Part shown: positions 1 to 8,432 of the stretch, piece after piece | How the letters are laid out: every line of letters begins with the position of its first letter | How positions within the stretch are numbered: the stretch's first letter is position 1 | Assembly: GCA_020441385.1 (NCBI GenBank) | Contig: JAGRMG010000057.1 | Span: forward strand, 1 to 43,644 | DNA: 43,644 nucleotides | DNA from: Paracoccaceae bacterium | GTDB taxonomy: Bacteria; Pseudomonadota; Alphaproteobacteria; Rhodobacterales; Rhodobacteraceae | Direction of reading: 5' to 3' | Made by a program: the position numbers and the translations under genes | Notes under the pieces: model-generated | Database searches by the model: none | Told to the model about the DNA's origin: nothing | Seen by the model: only the letters and a program-made list of their open reading frames with translations

Positions 1-525
1 GGAACGCTGTGCGCCACTGCCACCAGCATGCATCTGGCGCGGCAGTCCTATGGCGCGATCCCCACGGTGCCGGTATCGCCGCCGGATTTCGCCGGGGCGC
101 GGCCCGGCGCGTTTTCCATCACCGCCGGCCATCATTCCCTGCCGATGTTCGGCAATTTCGTGGAGGTGGCGCTGCCGCCCGGCGAGACTTCCGATCCGGG
201 GCCCACGACCCTCTGGATGCGCACGCCGCCGCTTCTGGCGGGCGAGGTGCCCTCGCCGGTGCAGAGCCTGTGCCCGCTGGCCGATTGCGGCAATGCCATC
301 TCGCGCAATGCCGAACTGGACGAGATCGGGTTCATGAACACCGACCTGACGCTTCAGGTGCATCGCGAGCCCGAATCGGACTGGCTGGCGTCGCAGGCGG
401 TGTCGCATTGGCACGGAAGCGGCATCGGCATGTCGCACGCGGTCCTGAGCGACCGGGCCGGGCCGGTGGCGGTGGCCATGCAGACACTGGTGCTGCGCCC
501 GGTGCGGGGCGGGGCGGCGGGCTGA
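1..525 (+). CDS. Acyl-CoA thioesterase (TesB-like), 3' part
   Basis: The reading frame is open from base 1, so the N-terminus lies outside the window; an internal ATG at 28 is not needed. The visible 174 residues match the C-terminal hotdog half of TesB-like/4HBT_3 acyl-CoA thioesterases: a PLxDxGN-type segment (PLADCGNAIS), then a FMNTDLTLQVHREP strand, a Trp-containing helix (SDWLAS) and a G-x-G-x-S-x-A-V-L-x-D turn followed by a QTLVLRP strand. These enzymes hydrolyse acyl-CoA thioesters in the cytosol; the chain-length preference cannot be read from sequence. The stop is TGA at 523-525. No gene follows on the same strand for about 255 bases. Family assignment is by pattern recognition; the exact subfamily is uncertain. 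Confidence 0.7.
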   Translation, partial: GTLCATATSMHLARQSYGAIPTVPVSPPDFAGARPGAFSITAGHHSLPMFGNFVEVALPPGETSDPGPTTLWMRTPPLLAGEVPSPVQSLCPLADCGNAISRNAELDEIGFMNTDLTLQVHREPESDWLASQAVSHWHGSGIGMSHAVLSDRAGPVAVAMQTLVLRPVRGGAAG

Positions 526-780
526 CCCGGTCGGCGTCATGGGCGCGCCGGCCCCGGGTGATGCGTGCCACAATGATGCGTGCCACAATGATGCCACAAT
601 CGCCGGTGTTGGGTGCGACGAGAGCCGCCCACCAACATGTTGACACGCGAGCTTGCGGAATTCCGGTATCGGCCTGCCTTATTCGGGTTTAATTTTTGGA
701 ATCCATGTGTTAGCGTCGACCCGAGCAGTTCAATACGCCAGCCGGAAAATCGGCGGCAAGAGGCAGACAGAGGCAGTATC
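526..780 (+). promoter_or_regulatory. Long leader/intergenic region before the carboxypeptidase, weak promoter candidate
   Basis: 255 bases without a convincing gene. It holds a 15-bp tandem repeat (558-598) and a TTGACA hexamer at 640-645 that is a good -35 match. About 19 bases further on lies only GGTATC (665-670) as a weak -10. If used, this would give a 5' leader of roughly 100 nt before the GTG at 781. The reading frame of the downstream gene stays open back to an ATG at 613, but residues coded there look like no protein and precede the signal peptide, so I treat it as leader. Confidence 0.3.
558..598. repeat. 15-bp tandem repeat, 2.7 copies
   Basis: Unit ATGATGCGTGCCACA occurs at 573-587, with one mismatch (first base G) at 558-572, and again as a shortened unit ATGATGCCACA at 588-598 that lacks four bases. 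The array sits between the thioesterase stop and the carboxypeptidase promoter region. Such short arrays arise by slippage; nothing ties it to a function. Confidence 0.85.
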
Positions 781-2214
781 GTGCAGGTTCCGCGCATCGC
801 AGCGGCCCGTTCCGGGCTGATTGTCCTCACCGCAATCTGGATCTGCGTCCTGAGCCCGCTGGCGGTGGCTGCGGCGCCCTATGCGGCCATGGTCATGGAT
901 GCGCGCACGGGCGAGGTTCTGCATTCGCGTAATGCCGACGCCAGGCTGCATCCGGCCTCGCTGACCAAGATGATGACGCTTTACATCGCCTTCGAGGCGA
1001 TCCGTAACGGCGAGATCACGCTGGATACCGAGGTCCGGGTTTCCTCTCACGCCGCCTCCGAGCCGCCTTCGAAGCTGGGCCTCAGATCGGGGCAGCGGAT
1101 CGCGCTGCGCTATCTGATCCGGGCTGCGGCGGTGAAATCGGCCAATGACGCGGCAACGGCGATCGGCGAGGCGATCAGCGGCAGCGAGGCCGCCTTCGCG
1201 CGGCGCATGAACGCCACCGCGAAGGCGCTGGGCATGACGCGCACGACCTTCCGCAACGCCAACGGGCTGACCGAGAGCGGGCATCTGTCCTCGGCCCGGG
1301 ACATGACCGTCCTGGGGCGTCATCTGCTTTATGACTATCCGCAATACTACAACCTGTTCTCGCGGCGTTCGACCCATGCCGGGATCAAGACGGTCAGCAA
1401 CACCAACCGGCGCCTGCTGGACGCCTATCGCGGCGCGGACGGGATCAAGACCGGCTACACGCGGGCAGCGGGGTTCAATCTGGTGGCCTCGGCGCAGCGC
1501 GGCGAGGAACGGGTGATCGCCACCGTGTTCGGCGGCACATCGACCGCGTCGCGCAACGCCCAGGTGGCCGAACTTCTCGATCTGGGGTTCCGCCGGGCGC
1601 CGTCGCGGGCGCCGCTGCGCAAGCCCGCGGTACCGCCCGTCTATGCCGGTGGCGACGGTTCCAGCGCCGTGGCCGATGCGGGCGCGGTCCGCAACAGCCT
1701 GCGGCCGAGGGCGCGTCCGGCGGTGCCGGTGCGGGTGGCCGAAGCCGTCGCGGCCGCGGCCAGCGAGGATCAGGCCCGGATCCAGGCGGGAATCGACGCG
1801 GCCATCGCGGCCGCCCGGCCGGCGGTGCCCGAAGGCGCGCAGGTGGCCGCGAGCGATCCGGTGCAGAGCGTCCCCCGCCCCGAGGCGCGGCCCGCCGATA
1901 TCGTGCTGGCCTCGGCCGAGGCGGTGCGGCGCGAGGCGCCGGCCCGCGAGGTCGTCACCCGCGTCTCGACCTCGGGCGGACAGCACTGGGGCATCAATGT
2001 CGGCCGCTATTCCAACCGCTACCAGGCCGAGAAGGTGCTTTTGCGCACGGCGCTCGCAGAGATGTCGACGCTGGACGGCAGCTTGCGCAAGGTGGTGCAG
2101 TCGCCGCGCGGTTTCGATGCCAATTTCATGGGCATGAGCCGGGAACATGCCGATCTGGCCTGCCGCCGGTTGCAGGCGCGCAACGTCACCTGCTTCATGA
2201 TCGGACCGTCCTGA
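781..2214 (+). CDS. D-alanyl-D-alanine carboxypeptidase (PBP5/6 type) with C-terminal SPOR domain
   Basis: Low-molecular-weight penicillin-binding protein of the peptidase S11 family, expected to remove the terminal D-Ala from peptidoglycan stem pentapeptides in the periplasm. I chose the GTG at 781 (477 aa): it follows a purine-rich AGAGGCAG stretch and places a signal peptide at residues 1-31 (hydrophobic core, cleavage near AVAAA-P). The three active-site boxes are all present: SLTK (Ser60, Lys63), SAN (120-122) and KTG (223-225). Residues ~290-395 are an Ala/Pro/Arg-rich linker. The last ~80 residues (from GQHWGINVGRYS) form a SPOR domain with its terminal CFMIGP strand, which in other proteins binds denuded glycan at the division septum. 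The stop is followed by the dispersed hairpin element at 2250-2306, and the next gene is convergent. Confidence 0.9.
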   Translation: MQVPRIAAARSGLIVLTAIWICVLSPLAVAAAPYAAMVMDARTGEVLHSRNADARLHPASLTKMMTLYIAFEAIRNGEITLDTEVRVSSHAASEPPSKLGLRSGQRIALRYLIRAAAVKSANDAATAIGEAISGSEAAFARRMNATAKALGMTRTTFRNANGLTESGHLSSARDMTVLGRHLLYDYPQYYNLFSRRSTHAGIKTVSNTNRRLLDAYRGADGIKTGYTRAAGFNLVASAQRGEERVIATVFGGTSTASRNAQVAELLDLGFRRAPSRAPLRKPAVPPVYAGGDGSSAVADAGAVRNSLRPRARPAVPVRVAEAVAAAASEDQARIQAGIDAAIAAARPAVPEGAQVAASDPVQSVPRPEARPADIVLASAEAVRREAPAREVVTRVSTSGGQHWGINVGRYSNRYQAEKVLLRTALAEMSTLDGSLRKVVQSPRGFDANFMGMSREHADLACRRLQARNVTCFMIGPS

Positions 2215-2249
2215 GGCGGGTTGACCTGCCGGATCGCGCGGCGATCGGG

Positions 2250-2306
2250 GCCGGGTGGGGGCCCTGCCCCCACACCCCCGGGATATTTGCGGTCAGAAGA
2301 AGGGTC
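2250..2306 (+). repeat. Dispersed intergenic hairpin element, copy A
   Basis: A GC stem-loop (GGGGGC 257-262 / GCCCCC 266-271 in the 2000s, loop CCT) is followed by ACACCCCCGGGATATTTGCG and then a GAAGAAG-type tail. The same arrangement occurs at 15051-15100 (inverted) and 35167-35220. Here it sits between the convergent carboxypeptidase and kinase genes, where it may act as a transcription terminator. Elements of this look are, from memory, common in Rhodobacterales intergenic DNA. Confidence 0.75.
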
Positions 2307-2318
2307 GGGGATGCGGCG

Positions 2319-3851
2319 TCAGGGCGGCGCGGCGGCGTTCGTGCGCCGCAGGATTTCGCCGACCGTCGCCGATACCGGACCCGACGAATCGATCCGGGCC
2401 CAGGCGATGCGGCCCGGATCGCGTGCGAGCTGGCGCTCGAGCACCTCGACCGTGGCGTCGGACGGGCCGCCGCGCCGGTCGCGCACGCGCGCGCGCAGCG
2501 CCGCAGGCCCGGCCTCCAGCCAGATGCAGGTGGGCGCCACGTTCGTGCCGGCCAGCGCCGCGGCGATCGCGGTGCGTCTTTCTTCGCGGTCGAACACCGC
2601 ATCGGCGACGACGCTGGCGCCCGATTTCAGGACTGCGCGCGCGCGTTCGGTCATGGCGGCGTAGACCTTTCCGGAGATCTCGTCGCGATATGCACCGGGC
2701 GGCAGCCGGGTATCGCCGGACACGCCGAAGAGCGCCTTGCGGGTGCGGTCGCTTTCGACGATCCGGGCGCCCGGCGGGGCGCCGACATGGGCCGCCAGCG
2801 CCTCGGCCACCGTGGTCTTGCCGGTGCCGCTGCGCCCGCCGATGACGATGGCGCGGACCGGCGCCGGCCTCAGCAGGGCGCGGGCGAGATCGAAGTAGCG
2901 CCGGGCATCGGCGGCATGATCGGCCGCCTTCGGGCCGCCGCGTTCGGCCTGGGTCGCGATCACGTGGGCGCGGACCTCGGCCCTGAGCGCCATCAGGAAG
3001 GGCAGCAGCGCAAAGCCGTCATCCTCGCCCATGGCGTCGAACCAGCGGTTGGCGGTCAGGGCGGCCAGATCGTGCAGGCCGCGGGCCCACAGGTCCATCA
3101 GCAGGAAGGCGAGATCGTAGAGCACGTCGACATTTGCCAGCCGGTCGCTGAATTCGATGCAGTCAAACAGCGTGGGCCGGCCCTGGAACATGCAGATGTT
3201 GCGCAGGTGCAGATCGCCGTGGCAGCGCCGCACCCAGCCCTGCGCCTCGCGCGCATCCAGCGTGGCGGCGTGCCGCTCAAGCGTGTCGCGAAACGCGCTG
3301 TCGAGCGCGTCGGCCTCGGGCGGCGCGAACACGGTGCTGGTGGCCAGGCCGGCGCGGTTGATGTCGAGCACCTCCGCAATGTTGGCCGCGCCGCCGCCCT
3401 GGTGCACGACCGGCGCGCCGGCATGGAACCCGGCGATTGTTGCCGCCAGCCCTTCCATCAGGCCGGGGGTCAGCCTGCCCTCGCGCGCCATGTCGCTGAA
3501 CAGCGCGTCCGCGCCGAACCGGGCCATTTCCACCACCGCATCGACCAGCGCGCCGGGGCCGTCGAATTCCAGCCCGCCGCCGCGCGCGCGGGTGATCCGG
3601 CGCACGCGCAGGTAGAGTGCGGGCGCCTGCGGGGCATTCAGCTCCAGTTCCCTCTCGCAGGTGGCCAGGCGCGCCTTCAGGGTCGAGAAATCGGCATAGG
3701 GCAGACGGATCGCGCGTTTCAGCTTGAAGGCGCGCTCGCCCGCCAGGAAGACGGTCGAGATATGGGTTTCGATCACCTCGACCGGCGCGCCGCCATGGGT
3801 TTCGGGGTTGGCGAGGAATGCGCGCACGCGCGCCTGGTCGTTGCCGCTCAT
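2319..3851 (-). CDS. Bifunctional aminoglycoside-phosphotransferase-like / P-loop kinase fusion protein
   Basis: 510-aa two-domain protein. Residues ~1-325 resemble the APH/choline-kinase fold: an AFKLKR nucleotide-binding Lys near 42-46, the catalytic loop CHGDLHLRN (HGD at 211-213) and the metal-binding Asp of LFDCIEF (Asp230). Residues ~330-510 are a separate P-loop kinase domain of the AAA_33/zeta-toxin-like type with Walker A GGRSGTGKTT (338-347). Proteins with this architecture are commonly annotated as 'bifunctional aminoglycoside phosphotransferase/ATP-binding protein'; I know of no established substrate, and the APH half does not by itself imply drug resistance. The gene is convergent with the carboxypeptidase and lies 30 bases downstream of ccoS on the same strand, so it might be read through from the cco operon. 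Start ATG is at 3849-3851; no strong Shine-Dalgarno is obvious. Confidence 0.8.
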   Translation of the reverse strand: MSGNDQARVRAFLANPETHGGAPVEVIETHISTVFLAGERAFKLKRAIRLPYADFSTLKARLATCERELELNAPQAPALYLRVRRITRARGGGLEFDGPGALVDAVVEMARFGADALFSDMAREGRLTPGLMEGLAATIAGFHAGAPVVHQGGGAANIAEVLDINRAGLATSTVFAPPEADALDSAFRDTLERHAATLDAREAQGWVRRCHGDLHLRNICMFQGRPTLFDCIEFSDRLANVDVLYDLAFLLMDLWARGLHDLAALTANRWFDAMGEDDGFALLPFLMALRAEVRAHVIATQAERGGPKAADHAADARRYFDLARALLRPAPVRAIVIGGRSGTGKTTVAEALAAHVGAPPGARIVESDRTRKALFGVSGDTRLPPGAYRDEISGKVYAAMTERARAVLKSGASVVADAVFDREERRTAIAAALAGTNVAPTCIWLEAGPAALRARVRDRRGGPSDATVEVLERQLARDPGRIAWARIDSSGPVSATVGEILRRTNAAAPP

Positions 3852-3881
3852 CCGGATTGGCCCCTTTCGCTTCCGTCCGGC

Positions 3882-4040
3882 TCAGGGCTTGGGATGGTCG
3901 TCCCACTGGCCCGAGAGAATGCGGCGGCTGTTGCCCTCCGGGTCGTCGTACTGGTCGGTCCTGAGCGTGTAGAAGAAGGCCCAGAGACCAAGCCCGCCGA
4001 GGATCAGCGAGACCGGGATCAGCAGGGCGAGAATGTTCAT
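3882..4040 (-). CDS. ccoS: Cbb3-type cytochrome oxidase assembly protein CcoS
   Basis: A 52-residue protein beginning MNILALLIPVSLILGG: one N-terminal membrane helix (about residues 3-24), then the typical short cytoplasmic tail with the LRTDQYDDPEGNSRRIL segment that marks CcoS/FixS. CcoS is needed for haem and copper incorporation into the cbb3 catalytic subunit CcoN. The start is four bases after the ccoI stop, preceded by a GAGGTGACGGC ribosome-binding stretch, so it is the last gene of the ccoGHIS operon. The position after ccoI and the length are both normal for the family. Confidence 0.93.
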   Translation of the reverse strand: MNILALLIPVSLILGGLGLWAFFYTLRTDQYDDPEGNSRRILSGQWDDHPKP

Positions 4041-4044
4041 GCCG

Positions 4045-6225
4045 TCACCTCAGGCGCAAAGCGTTCAGCGATACCGTGATCGAGGATATGGACATCGCCA
4101 GCGCGGCAATCAAGGGGGTCGCCAGCCCGGCCACCGCCAGCGGCACCGCGATCACGTTGTAGAGCGTGGCGATGCGGAAGTTCTCGCGGATGCGCGAGGT
4201 GGCCTTCGTCGCGGTGTCGCAGGCCTGCGCGATGGGCGACAGATCCCGGCCCAGCAGCACGATGTCGGACGCCACGCGCGCGGCATCCAGCGCCGATGCG
4301 GGCGAGATCGACACATGCGCCGCCGCAAGCGCCGCGGTATCGTTCAGACCGTCGCCCACCATCAGCACGCGCCGGCCGCGCGCCGACAGATCGGCGATGC
4401 GCGCCGCCTTGTCCTGGGGCAGCGCCTCGGCCAGCCATTTGCCGATGCCGAGCCGTTCGGCCAGCGCCCCCACCGCGCCCGCGCCGTCGCCCGAGATCAG
4501 CAGCACCTCCTTGCCGGCGGCCTGCAATTCGCGCACCGCCCGTTCCGCGCCGGGGCGCAGGCCATCGCAAAAGAGCAGGGCCTGCGGCGCGCGCTGCCCG
4601 ATCTGCAGCCAAGCGGCGGTCTGCGCCCCCTGCGCCGCGCCGACCCAGGCGGCGCGGCCCAGGCGCACCCTCTGGCCGCGCAGCATGCCTTGCGTGCCGT
4701 ATCCCGGCGCTTCGGCGATGTCGGTCACGTCGGCGGGCCGGATGCCGGCGGCGCGGGCGGATCTGGCGAGCGCGACCGACAGCGGGTGCGCAGACGCCTG
4801 CGCCAGCGCCAGCGCGACCCCGAGATCGGCGCGCGTGAGATCGCCCAGGTTGGTGCATTCCGGGATACCCGATGTCAGCGTGCCGGTCTTGTCGAACACC
4901 ACCGTATCGACCTGGGCCAGCCGCTCGAGCGCGGTGGCGTCCTTGATCAGCAGCCCCTTGCGGAACAGCCGCCCCGAGGCGGCGGTGGTCACGGCCGGAA
5001 CCGCGAGGCCCAGCGCGCAGGGGCAGGTGATGATCAGCACGGCGGCGGCGATGTTCAGCGCGGTGCGCATGTCGCCGGAATAGAGCAGCCATCCCAGAAA
5101 GCTGAGCGCCGAGAGGATATGCACGCCCGGCGCGTAAAGCCGCGCGGCGCTGTCGGCCAGCGACGTATAGCGCGACCGCCCGCTTTCGGCGATCGCCACC
5201 AGATCGGCCATGCGGTGCAGCGAGGTATCCTGCCCCACCGCCGTCGCGCGGACGGTGAGCGGGCCGGTCAGGTTGACCTCGCCGGCACTGACCGCGCGGC
5301 CCGGCTCGGCAAAGACCGGGAGCGTTTCGCCGGTCAGCAGCGAGCGGTCGAGTTCCGAGCGCCCGGAGACGATTTCGCCATCGACCGGCATCCGCCCGCC
5401 CGGCCGGACCAGAACCAGATCGCCCACGGCAAGTTCGGCGACGGCGATCTCTTCTTCGCCCCCGTCGCTCAGGCGCAGGGCGCGGGGCACTTCCAGCGCG
5501 GCCAGTTCCTGCGCCGCCGACCGGGCCATGGCGCGGGTGCGATGATCGAGATAGCGCCCGGCAAGCAGGAAGAAGGTCAGCGCCAGAGCCGCGTCGAAAT
5601 AGGCGTGTTCGCCCGACAGCGAGGTTTCCCAGAGCGACGTTGCCAGCGCCAGCACGATGGCCAGCACGATCGGCACATCCATGTTCAGCCGGCGCGCCGA
5701 CAGGGCGCCCCAGGCGCTGCGAAAGAACGGTTGCGCCGAAAACGCGATGGCGGGCAGGGCGATGGCGGCGGAAATCCAGTGGAACAGGTCGCGGGTGGCA
5801 TCGCCCGCCCCCGACCAGACCGAAACCGACAGCAGCATCACGTTCATCGAGGCAAAGCCCGCGACCGCCAGGCGCATCAGCAGATCGCGCCCGGCGCGGT
5901 CGTTCTCGGTTGCCGAAAGGGTACCCGGGTCCAGTTCGTGCGCCTCGTAGCCGATGCCTTCGAGCACCGCGATCAGGTCGGCGGCGCGCAGGTCGGGCGC
6001 GGCCTCGATCATCGCGCGCTTGAGCGTCAGGTTGACCCGGGCGCCGATGACGCCGGGCTGGGCGTTCAGGGCACCTTCCACGGCGCTGATGCAGCTCTGG
6101 CAGTGGATCGAGGGCAGCGACAGCGCGATGCGCGCATCCCGGACCGTCTGCCGAACCGCCTCCTGCGGCGTTGCCAGGCAGCCCGGGCAGGCCGCGCCAG
6201 AGGGTGGCCGAAGCTGGGCCGTCAC
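4045..6225 (-). CDS. ccoI: Copper-translocating P1B-type ATPase CcoI/FixI
   Basis: 726-aa heavy-metal P-type ATPase that, in the CcoI group, delivers copper for the CuB centre of cbb3 oxidase. Visible features in order: an N-terminal Cys pair (ACPGC, 13-16), one HMA domain with CQSC (42-45), eight expected membrane helices, the TGE actuator loop (298-300), the intramembrane ion motif CPC (401-403), the phosphorylation motif DKTGTLT (Asp445), the SAHPLS nucleotide-binding His-Pro pair, and the hinge GDGLNDTAAL. It starts with GTG (6223-6225) 9 bases after the ccoH stop and is followed after 4 bases by ccoS. Context separates it from the CopA copper-export group, as does the position after ccoH. 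Confidence 0.95.
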   Translation of the reverse strand: MTAQLRPPSGAACPGCLATPQEAVRQTVRDARIALSLPSIHCQSCISAVEGALNAQPGVIGARVNLTLKRAMIEAAPDLRAADLIAVLEGIGYEAHELDPGTLSATENDRAGRDLLMRLAVAGFASMNVMLLSVSVWSGAGDATRDLFHWISAAIALPAIAFSAQPFFRSAWGALSARRLNMDVPIVLAIVLALATSLWETSLSGEHAYFDAALALTFFLLAGRYLDHRTRAMARSAAQELAALEVPRALRLSDGGEEEIAVAELAVGDLVLVRPGGRMPVDGEIVSGRSELDRSLLTGETLPVFAEPGRAVSAGEVNLTGPLTVRATAVGQDTSLHRMADLVAIAESGRSRYTSLADSAARLYAPGVHILSALSFLGWLLYSGDMRTALNIAAAVLIITCPCALGLAVPAVTTAASGRLFRKGLLIKDATALERLAQVDTVVFDKTGTLTSGIPECTNLGDLTRADLGVALALAQASAHPLSVALARSARAAGIRPADVTDIAEAPGYGTQGMLRGQRVRLGRAAWVGAAQGAQTAAWLQIGQRAPQALLFCDGLRPGAERAVRELQAAGKEVLLISGDGAGAVGALAERLGIGKWLAEALPQDKAARIADLSARGRRVLMVGDGLNDTAALAAAHVSISPASALDAARVASDIVLLGRDLSPIAQACDTATKATSRIRENFRIATLYNVIAVPLAVAGLATPLIAALAMSISSITVSLNALRLR

Positions 6226-6234
6226 GATACCCCC

Positions 6235-6693
6235 CTAGCCATCGACGTGCAGCACGATGCGCTGGGTGAACTCGGTGCCGTCCGCGGCCCGTGCCTTCAG
6301 GCGGATGTTCCAGTTGCCGGGCGCCAGTTCGGCGGGGGCGACATAGGCGGTGCCGTCGAATGCGAAACCGGGGGTGAAATCGTCGGCCATCTCGGTCGGG
6401 CGGCCCACGGTGGCGTTCAGTTCGGCGGCCTTTACCGGGGCGCCCGAGGCATCGGTGATCGCCAGGCTCAGCAGCCCGCCGCCGGTCTGTGCCGCCAGCC
6501 GCCAGCCCAGCGCCTCCTGCGCCTCGCGGCGGGCGTCGAATTCCTGGCTGGCGACATAGGAATTGGCGACCTCCAGCCCCGGAAAGGTGCGCACCGCGCT
6601 GACCGCCAGCGCGATATTGGCCGCGATGATCACGCCGAAGGCGGAAACGAACACGATTGCCGCGTGACGGCCGGTGAACTGGCGTTCGGACAT
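6235..6693 (-). CDS. ccoH: FixH/CcoH family cbb3 oxidase assembly protein
   Basis: 152-aa membrane protein. The start is the ATG at 6691-6693 (MSERQFTGRHAAIV), four bases after the ccoG stop; upstream in-frame codons overlap ccoG and are not protein-like. One N-terminal membrane helix (about residues 10-33) is followed by a periplasmic Ig-like FixH domain containing VGRPTE and a terminal strand FTQRIVLHVDG. CcoH interacts with cbb3 subunits during assembly or stabilises the complex. It is translationally coupled to ccoG, and ccoI follows nine bases after its stop. Confidence 0.92.
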   Translation of the reverse strand: MSERQFTGRHAAIVFVSAFGVIIAANIALAVSAVRTFPGLEVANSYVASQEFDARREAQEALGWRLAAQTGGGLLSLAITDASGAPVKAAELNATVGRPTEMADDFTPGFAFDGTAYVAPAELAPGNWNIRLKARAADGTEFTQRIVLHVDG

Positions 6694-6697
6694 GGGC

Positions 6698-8128
6698 TCA
6701 GTCCCCTTTCCCGTTGAAGGTCGTATCCTTGTAGGCCCGCTCGCCGCTGGCCAGATCCTCGACCCAGATGCGCAGGTCGGTCCGCCCGGACACCGCCGGA
6801 GCCGACCCCTTGGGTGCAACCACATATACCCGTTGCAGCAGGGCCGTGTCAGCAGGAACCGGCACGATTCCGCCGTCCCGGCCTTCCAGGCTCAGCTCCA
6901 GCGCCGGATCGCCCGCGATCGAAAGCTGGAACGGGCGTTCCTCGCCATGCTTGTTGCGCAGCCGCACGTCGTAGGTGTCGCGGATCGAACCGTCCGACAG
7001 CGTGACGAAGGTCGGGTTGCGCACGGGCGCCACGGTCACTTCGATATCCGAGCGGATGAACAGGGCAAAGACCAGGGCAATTCCGAACAGCGACCAGAGC
7101 GCGGTGTACATGATGGTGCGCGGCCGCAGGATGTGTTTCCATACGCTCCTGGGCGGCTGGCCGGCGCGTTCGCGCGCCTCGTCGGAAAGCGCCATGTAGT
7201 CGATCAGCCCGCGCGGCTTGCCGATCCGGGCCATCACGTCGTCGCAGGCGTCGATGCACAGCGCGCAGGTGATGCATTCCAGCTGCTGGCCGTCGCGGAT
7301 GTCGATCCCCACCGGGCAGACATTGACGCAGGCCATGCAGTCGACGCAATCGCCCTGTTCGGCGCCCGCCTTGACCGCCGGTGAATGCTTGCGCGGCTCG
7401 CCGCGCCACTCGCGGTAGCCCACGACCAGCGTGTCCTCGTCCATCATCGCGGCCTGGATGCGCGGCCAGGGACAGGCGTAGATGCAGATCTGTTCGCGCG
7501 CGAAACCGCCGAAGAAGAAGGTGGTGAAGGTCAGGATCGCCATGGTCGAATAGGCGATGGGGTGGGCGTTGCCGGTGACCAGATCGCGCGCCAGCGTCGG
7601 CGCGTCGGCGAAATAGAACACCCAGGCCCCGCCGGTCGCCAGGCCGATCAGCAGCCAGAGCGTCCATTTCGTCAGCCGCAGCCGCGCCTTGCGGAAATCC
7701 AGCTTTTTCTGCCGGTGCAGGCGCAGTTGCGCGTTGCGGTCGCCCTCGACCCAGCGTTCGACCAGCAGGAACAGGTCGGTCCACACCGTCTGCGGGCAGG
7801 CATAGCCGCACCAGACCCGGCCCAGCGCGCTGGTGAACAGGAACAGCCCTAGCCCGGCCATGATCAGCAGGCCGGCGACGAAATAGAACTCGTGCGGCCA
7901 GATCTCGATCCAGAAGAAATAGAAGCGCCGGTTGGCCATGTCCAGCAGGACCGCCTGATCGGGCAGGCTTGGCCCGCGGTCCCATCTGATCCAGGGGGTG
8001 AGATAGTAGATGCCCAGCGTCACCGCCAGAATGAACCACTTGAGGTTGCGGAACGGCCCCGACACGCGGCGGGGAAACACCGGTTCGCGCGCGGCATAGA
8101 GGGGCTGGGAGGAATTGGAATCGCTCAA
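6698..8128 (-). CDS. ccoG: Cytochrome c oxidase accessory protein CcoG (RdxA/FixG)
   Basis: 477-aa polyferredoxin-like membrane protein involved in copper handling for cbb3 oxidase. It has several membrane helices, a CGYACPQTVW motif after helix three, two ferredoxin-type cysteine clusters (CVDCMACVNVCPVG and CITCALCIDACDD), and a C-terminal Ig-like FixG domain. I chose the TTG at 8126-8128 (LSDSNSSQPLYAAREP): it is preceded by GGAG nine bases upstream. The in-frame ATG at 8195-8197 lies inside the FNR box (8191-8204), so it cannot be the normal start if that box works. It is first in the ccoGHIS operon; no ccoNOQP genes are present in the 8 kb I can inspect on either side. Confidence 0.93.
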   Translation of the reverse strand: MSDSNSSQPLYAAREPVFPRRVSGPFRNLKWFILAVTLGIYYLTPWIRWDRGPSLPDQAVLLDMANRRFYFFWIEIWPHEFYFVAGLLIMAGLGLFLFTSALGRVWCGYACPQTVWTDLFLLVERWVEGDRNAQLRLHRQKKLDFRKARLRLTKWTLWLLIGLATGGAWVFYFADAPTLARDLVTGNAHPIAYSTMAILTFTTFFFGGFAREQICIYACPWPRIQAAMMDEDTLVVGYREWRGEPRKHSPAVKAGAEQGDCVDCMACVNVCPVGIDIRDGQQLECITCALCIDACDDVMARIGKPRGLIDYMALSDEARERAGQPPRSVWKHILRPRTIMYTALWSLFGIALVFALFIRSDIEVTVAPVRNPTFVTLSDGSIRDTYDVRLRNKHGEERPFQLSIAGDPALELSLEGRDGGIVPVPADTALLQRVYVVAPKGSAPAVSGRTDLRIWVEDLASGERAYKDTTFNGKGD

Positions 8129-8190
8129 GGGGATTCGCTCCGGCTTTGGGATGCTGCTGCGCCTTCTTGCAGATGCAACGCATGTTAACT

Positions 8191-8204
8191 TTGACATGTG
8201 TCAA
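8191..8204. promoter_or_regulatory. FNR/FnrL-type binding site upstream of ccoG
   Basis: TTGACATGTGTCAA is a perfect TTGAC-N4-GTCAA dyad, matching the FNR/FixK consensus TTGAY-N4-RTCAA. Its centre (8197.5) lies about 69 bases upstream of the TTG start of ccoG. A class II arrangement (centre at -41.5) would put the transcript start near 8156 and leave a leader of about 28 nt. This fits oxygen-limited induction of cbb3 assembly genes. It also lies about 230 bases upstream of the divergent RTX-protein gene, which may or may not respond. Confidence 0.8.
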
Positions 8205-8432
8205 TAATCACATCCCGCAAGTAGGTTTGACGCGGCATCGCGCCAGCGTGACCCTCGGTCGCAGCGCCCCGCGCCATCGGTTGCGTCATGGTCGTGTCTC
8301 ATATTGACCCGGAATCGCGTTTCCGACAGGCTGGCACCGGCCGCGATGCGCCCTTGCCGGATCGTCGGCGAAGCGGGCGCGGCCATGGCAAGACGGCCGG
8401 ACAAAGCGCGATACTTGAAGGAGAATTTCGAA

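Noticed and set aside
613-780. N-terminal extension of the carboxypeptidase to ATG 613
   Set aside because: It would place 56 non-protein-like residues before the signal peptide and contains the promoter-like TTGACA.
2319-3851. Aminoglycoside-resistance gene
   Set aside because: The APH-like fold is shared by many small-molecule kinases; no resistance subfamily signature is visible.
4033-6717. 894-codon plus-strand frame opposite ccoI
   Set aside because: Antisense to a clear P-type ATPase with all motifs; composition (Arg/Gly/His/Gln rich) is typical of shadow frames.
8128-8197. Longer ccoG from the ATG at 8195-8197
   Set aside because: The codon lies inside the FNR-type dyad and the added residues have no family support; the TTG at 8128 has a GGAG.
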